A stretch of DNA of 64,000 nucleotides from Hypoxylon rubiginosum (taxonomy: Eukaryota; Ascomycota; Sordariomycetes; Xylariales; Hypoxylaceae): NCBI GenBank assembly GCA_902806565.1, contig CADCXA010000006.1, positions 1-64,000 on the forward strand. The letters run 5' to 3'. The translations under genes and the position numbers were made by a program. The notes under the pieces were generated by a model. The model did no database searches, was not told where the DNA came from, and was given only the letters and a program-made list of their open reading frames with translations. This document shows positions 25,015 to 33,970 of the stretch, piece after piece; the stretch's first letter is position 1; each line of letters begins with the position of its first letter.

Positions 25015-25647
25015 ATGAAGACTTCGTTCTCTCTTATCCTTTCCCTGCTAGCTGCTTCTGCCGTCCCAGGCTTCAGCGCACCAACGCCAGACGACGGTTA
25101 CAGCCCCGCGATGCAGGTTCCCCCTCCAGGCACCGTGCCGAAGGACCCTCCTGCTCCCCCGGCGAGTGTCCCCAAGGCGCTCGAGGGTCGGGTTAACGTG
25201 GATGTCGTCCTCCCCAAGGTGAGCGAGGACTTCTTGTGCAACACGCAGCCTAACTCAGCCGGCACCTCCAACATCAATGTTGCCCTTGAAGAGCTCAAGA
25301 AGTGGGACGACGACAAGGAGTGCGGCCCTGGGGACGGGGGCGCAAACGTGGCCATGGTCCGTGGTGGTATGTACTCAACCGAAGTCCCTTGAACTTTAGG
25401 GAGGTACCTAAGGCATCGTGGCTAACCACACTTTTCTGCAGACGGCATCAGATTGTACATGGGCAGCACAAACGGCCAGAAGATTGGCAGTATCAAGTGC
25501 AATGCACTTGTTCCCACATTCCAGAAACTGATCAGCTCCTGCGGCAAGGTCTTGAATGGTGATAGCCGTGCTGGTGGCGTTGCTTGGGTACCCGGCTTGG
25601 AAGGGAGGACTTACGTTTTCCCAACTTCAGAGAGCTGGTCGTACTAA
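25015..25647 (+). CDS. Secreted protein, 185 aa, proline-rich N-terminal region (effector-like)
   Basis: Exon 1 (25015-25366) and exon 2 (25442-25647) join across a 75-nt intron (GTATGT...GCTAAC...TTCTGCAG) and keep one frame to TAA. Residues 1-22 (MKTSFSLILSLLAASAVPGF) are a signal peptide. A Pro-rich stretch of about 25 residues follows, then a compact C-terminal domain with four cysteines (F-L-C-N, E-C-G, I-K-C-N, S-S-C-G) and a Gly/Trp/Tyr-rich end. I do not recognise the family; the layout of linker plus small disulfide domain fits a fungal apoplastic effector or cell-wall protein. Confidence 0.7.
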
Positions 25648-26079
25648 GTGGACCGCATTCGGATTTCCATTTCATTTTGAAAGGAGATGGCACTTAGTTA
25701 AGGGGTATGGATTTGGGTCAACGAGTTGACTTGTATCTTTATTTGTAGTAACTTATGTCCAGCAAAATATTTCTCCAATACAATCGCTTTAGCTTTATCA
25801 CATGCCCTAGGTCTTAGACGAAGCGCAAAGGTGACCTGGTCTTGTAGGAGTAGAAAAGCCTCACGGTAGTGGTGATAATTTCGGTAAGGGAGCGATGTAG
25901 GAGTATGAATTGGAAAATCCACGATGTAGGGGTGTGCGATTGTTGTGAAAGGCAATGACATTTAGTGGCCATCGGATATGCCGAATGACAGGAAACAGGC
26001 CAGATTTATTTATACCTTGGTTTATTAGCTTGTTGGCCTGCGTAAAAAAATTTCAGGGGGCAGGTTTCTTTCCGCCAAC
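25648..26079. other. Intergenic region up to the TIR transposon
   Basis: Balanced-composition DNA containing the 3' flank of the 185-aa secreted gene. Nothing further recognised. It ends at the TA dinucleotide (26080-26081) that serves as target site for the transposon that follows. Confidence 0.5.
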
Positions 26080-26081
26080 TA

Positions 26082-26151
26082 CCATCTGTCCCTGACCAGC
26101 GAGAATGACCCATTGGCGAACCCGCAAAATTAACCAAAACCCACCTATTTT
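26082..26151 (+). repeat. Left terminal inverted repeat
   Basis: 70 bases. The best-preserved core, GACCAGCGAGAA followed by GACCCATTGGCGAACC, is GC-balanced and stands out sharply from the AT-rich interior. Confidence 0.8.
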
Positions 26152-28217
26152 TAAAGGTTTTGATTAATTTATGAAAAATTATAGAAATATATAATTACTA
26201 TAAATAAAAATAAAATTAATTAATTAATCAGTATATTTAGCTGGAGTTTAAATTACCTTGCTAGAACACGTATTTTAAAAGGGTATATATATAATAATAT
26301 AATCCTTCTTATTTATATTTTTAAAATCTTACTTTTTTTTTTTATTCTTAATAATAATAAACAATTAAGCTATCCCAGCTTACTTATTAATATTATTATT
26401 AACTATAAATATTTTAATAATAATAACAAATTTTTTATTAAAGTTAAGAATTTTTTTATGTTTTTTAATTTAATTATATTTAATTTAGGTTTTAAGTGTA
26501 AATATTTTTTAATTTCTAAGGGTTAGCTTAGTTATTTAGCGGTTAAATAATCTTATTATATTTTTAAGTGTTTTATAAACGTTTAGGTTTAATATTATAA
26601 ATAAATTCTAAATATAATATTTTATATATAACGTTAAAATTAATATCGTAAAATTATAAATATTTAAGTTTTATTAAATTAACTTTTTAATATTTTCCTT
26701 ATTTAATTAAATTTTAAAATATTATAACATTTTAAAATAATTAATTAGTTAATTTCTTATTATTTTAAAATTAGATTTATTATTTTTTATAATTAAAGTA
26801 ACTATTTTAACTTTTAAATAATAATATAAAAAATTAAGTTTATTTATAAAATTAAAATCGGTTATTATAAATAATTTATTTAAGATTTAATAATAAATAA
26901 ATTTTAAAGCGTTATAAAAATTATTATTTAATAATTAAAGTTTATAAGAAATATATACTAATAAAAAACATAAATAAATATTATTAAAAAAGTAGATAAA
27001 TATAAATTTATTTTAGGGCCCACTTTTATTAGTATATAAAGAATTAAAAAAAAATAAAAAAATTAAGGAAATAATATTCGGAGTTAAAAAAATTAATATA
27101 TTAACTAATATATAACTTTCATAGTTATTAAGTATTAATAAGCGTGTTTTATAAAAGAATTTTAATAAGGGCTTGGTTTTAATAATAAATATGTTTTTTA
27201 GTTATTTAATAGTAATTTTATTATTTATTTAGTTATTTTTAAACATTATATAATATTAATTAATTATAATTTTAAATTACTTTTTAAACCAGTTTATTTA
27301 TATATTTTTTTTTTTAAAAATTATATTTGGTTTAAAAAACTAGTTTATAATATTTATATATTTAATAAAAAACATTTAGGAATAATTTTACAGGTTTTTT
27401 ATAAAAGATTTTTTAAATATTAAGCTTTTTAAAACTAATTTATTAATTTTTAATATCGCAATTAATTAATTAAGTTAAATATATAAAAAAAACGTGGCTT
27501 TTTTACTATATCTAGTTATAATATCTTTTTTATTTATATTAAAAATTAATTTAAGTTTTATTTATTTATATTTATTTTATTTAACATTAAAATATTATTT
27601 TATAGTTTTAAAATTAAAGTTATTAAATTTAATAACCTTAACTTTATAATTTATTTTTATATATATAAATAAATTTTAATAAATAAAAGCTTTAAATTAG
27701 TTTTTACTTAGAAGCTTTTTTAAATTTACTAGGTTTTTTATAATTAAACGTATAATATTATAACTAGGAGCGTATTTTATTAAATCCTAATAAATAATCT
27801 ATTTAATAAACCTTTCTTTTTATTTGTAAATTAATATTTAAACGCTTTAAGAAGCTTTTATAAATGGTTGTTTATAAAGTTAATAATATATAATAAATCA
27901 AGGAATTATATATTTAAAAAATACTATATAAATAAAAATATTATTTTAAATAATATTTAAAATAACTTTAACTATTATCTTTTTATTATAAGGTGTTATA
28001 TTAAATTTTAATAAAGTTATTTAAGTTTATATCTAAAAAATAATGCCCTTATAAAAAGCTAAAAATTAGTATTTTATATTAAAAATCGTACCTTAATTCT
28101 TAATAACTATATAATTAATTAATCCCAAACTTTATATCCAAGTAAATTAATTAATATTTACTTTAAATTTTTAATCTCACATTATATAAAGCAGAGTTAA
28201 TTGAGATACGTGTAAGT

Positions 28218-28287
28218 AAAATAGGTAGGTTTTAGTTAATTTTACAGGTTCGCCAATGGGTCGTTCTCGCTGGTCAAGGACAAATAA
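28218..28287 (-). repeat. Right terminal inverted repeat
   Basis: Mirror of the left end. Mismatches over the 70 bases are transitions only, with this copy carrying more T than the left copy. Confidence 0.8.
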
Positions 28288-28315
28288 TAATAGTAGTGTC
28301 TGACAACTCGGCCTA

Positions 28316-28714
28316 TTACACTAAGGCCACATTCCCTTGCTCATCGAAACTCACTTCCAGCCTTGAAGTCTTGTTTCCAAAATAGATATTCCACGTACCT
28401 CCCAGCAGGCCACCGAAGCTATCCCATTGGAACGAAGATCGCCCCTTCATAGGGTTGGATATGTCACTAGATGAATCACTAGGGTCGCTGAACTCTGACA
28501 GCGGCGTGCCATGCCGGTATTGAACGTTCTGACTCGGAATGCTAAGATTGTCTGTGAAGTAGTCCTTCAAACCCGGGGCATTTGCGCGGTCCGTATCATC
28601 CATATTCCCTGTGGTTACGACATAGGTGCCGCCGCAGTCGCTGAGGCTGATAGATGTCTTTGCCTCGATGTTTGTTACATTCACGGTGTCATAGATGGCG
28701 AGCTTATGCAGAAT
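28316..28714 (-). pseudogene. Gene fragment, C-terminal part of an unknown protein
   Basis: The frame is open from just after an in-frame TAG (28715-28717) to a stop at 28316, with no suitable ATG at its start. It contains a D-C-G-G-T-Y-V-V segment, two N-x-T/S sites, a Ser/Asp-rich stretch and an ordered-looking end (F-Q-W-D-S-F-G-G-L-L-G-G-T-W). Its stop lies 28 bases from the TIR transposon. No family recognised. The missing 5' end and the overlap with an F-box-like fragment in another frame suggest rearrangement; an undetected intron upstream is the alternative. Confidence 0.4.
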
Positions 28715-28929
28715 CTAAACCGGTTGTTTGAATACAGAAATGGTATAGCTTCTCTATTTACCATCCTGTTGATACGGAGAAGGGCTGGATGGAGACTTTG
28801 GCTGTCACCCCGAATAAGGCGCGGGTTACAGGGACTATCGTCCTCAACAAACTCGACAGGATCATTTCGGACGAGGATTTCGGAGTAGATGCTGAGGCGA
28901 AGCTCTATAGGTAAGCTAAGAAGGTGCAT
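28681..28929 (-). pseudogene. Truncated F-box-like protein fragment
   Basis: The 82-residue frame starts M-H-L-L-S-L-P-I-E-L-R-L-S-I-Y-S-E-I-L, the usual opening of fungal F-box/2EXR-type proteins, and continues to the matching P-A-L-L-R-I-N-R...P-F-L-Y-S-N-N-R-F-R-F segment. It then stops after a few unrelated residues. Members of this family are normally two or more times longer. The break coincides with the overlap onto the fragment at 28316-28714, so this looks like a gene truncated by a rearrangement near the transposon. Confidence 0.5.
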
Positions 28930-29437
28930 TGAAGAGTTTACGGGAGAGACGCTTGTAGAGTCTTGCTAACACAGTTGTAGATGCCTGATGTATCGTGTTT
29001 TGCGGGGCAGACCACATTATGTAATCCTATATTATATACATATACCCGTCCCCTATTCGCGTGGTATTCGGTAAATGCATCTTTTTCCCGCACAAACAAC
29101 GCCCCATACAGTTAGTATTCAGAATCGACAGCCGGCAGAATTCTCAATTGAATTTCGGGGCTCCCACTACTTCGTTCAATCTAGGACAAAGGTGTATTCC
29201 ATTATGTATTAAAAGTTTCACTCAATTGAGAGCTTTCTAATAATTTACGTCTCCAGCTCGTACAGGCCCCTGTTGTTGAGATATTCGAATATATGAATTA
29301 GTATTCTAGGCTCAAAAAGGGGCTGCGATCACAAGGGGTGTCACGCTCAATATCGCCGGTCACCTATTCCAAGTGACATAGCATAACGGCCACGTATCAA
29401 CGTCCTCAACGTCCTCTGTATCAAGGCCACCTCCTAC
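28930..29437. other. Intergenic region
   Basis: Balanced to AT-leaning DNA. No gene or repeat that I can support. Confidence 0.4.
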
Positions 29438-29605
29438 ATGACCTCAAAGTCGTCCACAACAACAACAACAACACAGACTCCCGCACCTCCTGCAACCCCA
29501 ACAACGCCCCTCAAGGGACAAGCCGTCGTATGTCACAAGGAGTCGGACTCCTCAGGGCACGCAAACGTTAGAGGGGCCGCGCAGGATCATTTCTCGAGCT
29601 GTTAG
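29438..29605 (+). pseudogene. Short secreted-protein-like fragment (55 aa)
   Basis: The frame is open upstream of its first ATG. It reads a Ser/Thr-rich linker with six consecutive Thr, a Pro/Thr-rich stretch and a small segment V-V-C-H-K-E-S-D...G-H-A-N-V...H-F-S-S-C, then stops. A Thr/Pro linker leading into a Cys/His-bearing segment is typical of secreted fungal proteins, but no signal peptide or upstream exon was found and the end looks premature. Probably a decaying fragment; it could be an internal exon of an unrecognised gene. Confidence 0.3.
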
Positions 29606-30983
29606 CAGCTCCAACTGATAGCAACCGCGCGACAGCTGAAAAAGCCCCCCAACGGACATAACGTTTGGTAGCGATATCCGTAAGCACCTCCATATCCTTC
29701 AGTGCTTAATAAATAAAAACGCCTTGACGTTTCGCCCCAGGCGGACTTACGACCTTACGATTTTTTATCTGACGCATTGAGGTTATCATGTAGTCGATGA
29801 GACTGTTCAGGAGTTTCGGGGCCTTTGGGGGCTACTCTCTGAGCCCCTATTTACCTAAAGCAGGCGTCCAATCCAGTCAAATTATATATGCAATTAATGC
29901 CTGCTTGGCGTAACGAAATGGAAATTATGCCTACGTTACTTCATCTGACTCCAGTGCATGCCGTTGAAGGAGGATTAAGAGAATGGCGCGAATATACGAC
30001 TGTCAGTCTTGATGTCTGCTCTTTTACCTTGCTACGTCCGATGCCACCCAAGACGCGGGTATGAAAACCACCTACTCAGTACACAGAAAATAAGATAGTC
30101 TAACATAGACTGCATGTCAAAACCTCCTAATTCTGCCTCGGTGCGCTTGGCGCATTTGACATTCAGCTACTGGGGATGTCGAGGAACAGGCCACATCTCA
30201 GGGGTCTGGCTCTTTGGGGGGCTTAGGCATGTGTGAATTCTGCCTTTCAATAATGTGTAATGCCACCGCATTGTGTTTCACTATAATCTAGATACATACT
30301 ATAGTAACATTCGCTTTAGACCTATCAGTTAATGCCAAGGGATAAGAAGATTTGCCAAATGTTACTCCAAAACGACGAATGAGAGGAGGGATATGAGCGG
30401 TAATAATAATTGTAATATTATAGCGTTGGTATATTCTTAGATATATATCACGATGTGTAAGATGAATGGGGGTGGCAGAGCTCTTATATAATGACAATAA
30501 GGTACATAGCGTCAACATATTCTCGTATACACATACGTGCACCCACACATACATAGATATATATTGCGGCACGCTAGATGAATGGGGGCGTCTGAGCGAG
30601 GCTGTTCTACAATGACAATACTATTGGTATTCATTATCACACTTCATAAAATGTTACCTACCTAGGTAGGTATACCACCACATCGGTACAGGTCCCCTTT
30701 ACACCACCTCCAAATTTATTAGAGAACTCGGTAGCTACGCCAGATTCGGCTATTAAATTGATCCATACAATATGGAGGGATCAAGAACTTAAGGTACACT
30801 AGGCCCATTACCGTTGCAAGAAGTCCAAGCTCTGCAAGTTACTATATATTGTCAACGATTAATACCTAGGTACCTGATGTTATACCACGATCCGTTTCGT
30901 TCTATAAACTCCTTTAGCCGCCGAGAGCCTCACAATTACAATATCTACCAGTCGCTGCGCTATCCGATTATCTACAGGATCTA
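29606..30983. other. Intergenic region with a degenerate duplication
   Basis: No gene that I can support; the minus frame 30288-30572 (94 aa, Tyr/Ile-rich) lacks any gene-like feature. CCTAGGTA-type motifs occur at about 30657-30672 and 30864-30874. The right end is the promoter of the 800-aa membrane protein. Confidence 0.45.
30438..30620. repeat. Degenerate direct duplication
   Basis: 30438-30499 and 30553-30620 are related copies. Both begin TAGATATATAT, share GATGAATGGGGG, and end AATGACAATA, with a diverged middle. They lie about 115 bases apart. No further copies noticed in the window. Confidence 0.6.
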
Positions 30984-33386
30984 GTGAGAGAACCAATAAT
31001 GATTTCAAGTCAGGAGACACCCTTCATGATCTCAGAGGGAACTTTTCTGGCAAAGCCGGAAATCTCCTCTGCCAACGAGAACACTCAGCTAGTAATATTA
31101 ACTGATTCGCCCATGGAATGTGATCGGGACGCAAGCATCGATTCAGCTCCCTTTGGACCATCGCAAACCACTTCGCATCAAGAGACAACGTCGTCTAATT
31201 TATCACCAAGTGTAGTAGCAAGGCTAAAAGCAAGACTGGAGCCCGCCAACCAGAGTGAAAAAATCGAGTCACCACATAATCAACCACGACTCCCATTGAA
31301 AGAATCTCTCGGTTTCAACGGATGTCTAATTATTGCTGGAGGGTCTATTGTTATCCTCGCCACTATGGGATTTCTCGCATCCCTATGGTTCGGATACGGC
31401 TATGAGCCCGAAGCTGCTGATGCCACCTGGGCCTGGCGACAAATCGCTCTCCGGGACTGGATGGCTAGGACTATCACCATTTCATCGCTGTTGCTGCGAT
31501 TTGTCATCTCTCTCCAGACGTCTGTCTGCACGTCCATGATCGCAGCATTGGTCCTTGAGAAACGTTTGACCCGAAAATCGGATGTGGCGTACCTGTCCAT
31601 CTCACGAGGCATTAGTGACGGACCGAGAAGATTGGTTCTGCTACTATTCTCGTCCGGAACCTCGTCTATATTCTTTCACGTCGAAATCTGGCTAATATCC
31701 CTCATGGCCCTTGTTGCATTAGGCCTACAGTTTTCTTCCACAGTCTTGATCTCGGACCTTCACAGATTTACGATTGTCGGCGACGTAGGGACTCAATCCA
31801 TCAGGAATCTCTGCTCATTCAGTGGCTTTGATCTCGGCGATGCGTGGACGATCTTTACATACACACCGGTTTATACGATGTTTGGAGAAGAGAAGTTGGA
31901 ATATAACATCACTCCAGACGTAAAGGGTTTCAGTGACTCAGGTCTCGTAAGGCGAGGTTACTTGCCACTGGGGGGAGTTGAGAATCGCACCTCAGTACGA
32001 CAGTACCGTGGCACTACTTTGATTTCTAGCTTGCGTACCGTTTGCGTACCTCCCCAGCTTGATGGCTATTTACGTTCGCACATTACGATTTACGCCAATA
32101 CTGCCTTTGGATCTATAACAGGAACTGTTGATTACGGCCCAAGCCTTCGGGATGCGCATCCAGGAATAGGTCCTTTGTGTACCTCTAATGGGTGTGAGAC
32201 GGTTCCATTTGAATGCAACATCCCAGGAAGCCTACTTGACCATTCCACTCAGGCAAATTATTGCTTTTTGGAAACAGTTGGGCGCACTTCTCAAACTCTT
32301 CAAACCCTCGCTTTGAATGGCTTGTCCGATCTTAATCTACCCGCTGAGCCCTGGTCGCTGAATTCCTCCATCTACCTAGTAATCCGGAGCAACTTGACAG
32401 TCTTTGACTGGTCTGGCGTGCCCGAAAACACTACCGTCCCACCAGCCCGTACGATTGATGAATGGAGAACGTTTGAACTCATGGAAGATCGATTCATTAG
32501 TCTTTCATTGTGCTTCTCAAGGTTTACCGTAGAAGCACGCGACGCTCACTTGAGTGCTTCAGAGGCTACCCTGGAACCTACCATAATGTGGGATGGTTTA
32601 ACCGTACAGCACGATACTTCGGAAGTCTCCAGCTTCATTGGCGCAGAGACCTCAGCCCAGACATTTTCAGAAAGGGGAATGATGAGCATGGAGATACTCC
32701 CAACGCAAGATGAAAAAGACACAAGCTTCAAACCCTTGAAAGAATTGTCTCCTGGAAAAGCAAGTTCTGCGTACTTACAAAGATTTGTTGTTAAGACAGC
32801 AACATCAGAACTAACGCCAAATGTTAGCTACGTGGGCTGCGTATTTTGCACGAACTCGGGCGAGATATTGCACAACGACCTGAATTTGTTATTCTCGGAC
32901 GTAATCGAGTCTAGCGGCAGAGCCGCAGCCGCTTTACAGAGTGTTATCAGTGTCTTATCAGCCACGATCTTTGACGGCATGATAAAAGTATTCAACTTGA
33001 CCGAGGAAGTCAGTATAGCAGTGACAACGACAGCTAGCACGCCGGGGCCCTGTTCAAGTCATCGGTGTTCTGGCTTCATCTCCGTCATGGTTCTACTCGT
33101 CGTCCACTTAGCCGCTGTTGCTGTCATAACTGCTCTCTACGTGAGCCAAGTGAGATTTTCACGATACTCAAACATCTGGCACGCTGTGTCCCAGCTCGTG
33201 GGTGAAGAGTTGAAAGATACCCTTGAGCAAGGAAATGACGCCAAGGATAAAGATGTTGTGGAAGCTCTCAAGCGCGAAAGGAAGGACGACTTTGTGAAAC
33301 TCGAACCGCTGGGTGATAGCTCTCGGGTGGAGATCGTAAAGCATTCAGATGATAATCGGAAGCTAGTTGAGATAGAGGAATTGTGA
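30984..33386 (+). CDS. Large multi-pass membrane protein with extracellular domain (800 aa)
   Basis: A single exon. Residues 1-108 are hydrophilic, Ser/Thr/Glu-rich and probably cytosolic. Membrane segments are at about 113-137, 163-192 and 233-256; a long loop of about 440 residues follows with many N-x-S/T sites and cysteines, including a C-T-S-N-G-C-E-T-V-P-F-E-C motif; a last segment lies at about 697-721 and a charged Lys/Glu/Asp-rich tail of about 80 residues ends the protein. This layout (three segments, glycosylated ectodomain, one segment, cytosolic tail) is seen in lineage-specific fungal surface proteins. I cannot assign a function or named family. The start could also be the ATG at 30999. 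Confidence 0.75.
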   Translation: MREPIMISSQETPFMISEGTFLAKPEISSANENTQLVILTDSPMECDRDASIDSAPFGPSQTTSHQETTSSNLSPSVVARLKARLEPANQSEKIESPHNQPRLPLKESLGFNGCLIIAGGSIVILATMGFLASLWFGYGYEPEAADATWAWRQIALRDWMARTITISSLLLRFVISLQTSVCTSMIAALVLEKRLTRKSDVAYLSISRGISDGPRRLVLLLFSSGTSSIFFHVEIWLISLMALVALGLQFSSTVLISDLHRFTIVGDVGTQSIRNLCSFSGFDLGDAWTIFTYTPVYTMFGEEKLEYNITPDVKGFSDSGLVRRGYLPLGGVENRTSVRQYRGTTLISSLRTVCVPPQLDGYLRSHITIYANTAFGSITGTVDYGPSLRDAHPGIGPLCTSNGCETVPFECNIPGSLLDHSTQANYCFLETVGRTSQTLQTLALNGLSDLNLPAEPWSLNSSIYLVIRSNLTVFDWSGVPENTTVPPARTIDEWRTFELMEDRFISLSLCFSRFTVEARDAHLSASEATLEPTIMWDGLTVQHDTSEVSSFIGAETSAQTFSERGMMSMEILPTQDEKDTSFKPLKELSPGKASSAYLQRFVVKTATSELTPNVSYVGCVFCTNSGEILHNDLNLLFSDVIESSGRAAAALQSVISVLSATIFDGMIKVFNLTEEVSIAVTTTASTPGPCSSHRCSGFISVMVLLVVHLAAVAVITALYVSQVRFSRYSNIWHAVSQLVGEELKDTLEQGNDAKDKDVVEALKRERKDDFVKLEPLGDSSRVEIVKHSDDNRKLVEIEEL

Positions 33387-33970
33387 CTTACAAAGGGCAA
33401 GAAAAGGATTTGAGGGTGTTGTCTAAAATGAGGTCTTTAAGGGAAAGTAAGATCTTGGGACGGAGTGTATGAGTCGCAAATATTTCCTTGAAAGAGTAAT
33501 AGTAGTTGGCTGGTCCACCAATTTCCAAAGTATTGGGTTGGATAGTTTGGTTGTTATCTAGAATTTAATTATGTTTTCTGTTTAGATATTTGAATAACAA
33601 AATAGGGTTTCAAGGATTATCATAATATTATAGACATACCTGGTACGTAACTCCTATGTACATGTACCTTTGCTGCCGTACCATAGATCGGGCAGTTACA
33701 AATGCATCGTAACACGAAGCGCCGCTTTGTCATTTCGTCGTGTAACCCAGCAGCACTACCAACGGCGCCCGGATCCTCCGTAAGACGCGCTACTAGGTAC
33801 ATACTATCGGTATTATATAAGCAGTTCTTCCCTCCCTCGAATCCTCCCTTGAATGTCTCCTCTTTCAATATATTCCGTCCTAGGCATTCTTCCTTCCGGC
33901 CCTTCAAAATCAATCCCCAATACTTGTTACAACTACCCTTTTTCTGGCTTTCAAACGACCCTTCATCAGA
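33387..33970. promoter_or_regulatory. Intergenic region and promoter of the GMC oxidoreductase gene
   Basis: Contains a TATA-like TATTATATAAG at 33811-33821, about 150 bases before the ATG at 33971, followed by a pyrimidine-rich stretch (TTCTTCCCTCCCTCG) of the kind that surrounds fungal transcription starts. Nothing else recognised. Confidence 0.4.

Larger units (their letters stand above)
26082..28287. mobile_element. RIP-mutated TIR DNA transposon (Tc1/mariner-like, 2.2 kb)
   Basis: The ends are 70-bp inverted repeats, 26082-26151 and the complement of 28218-28287. Aligned, they differ only by C/T transitions, for example CCATCTGTCCC against TTATTTGTCCT. A TA flanks each end (26080-26081 and 28288-28289), as expected of the Tc1/mariner superfamily (including pogo/Fot1), and 2.2 kb suits an element of that group encoding one transposase. 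The interior is AT-saturated with no open frame, so I could not confirm a DDE transposase. The element separates the secreted-gene island from the broken genes to its right. Confidence 0.75.

Noticed and set aside
30288..30572. 94-aa minus frame
   Set aside because: Lies over a degenerate duplication; no gene-like signals.
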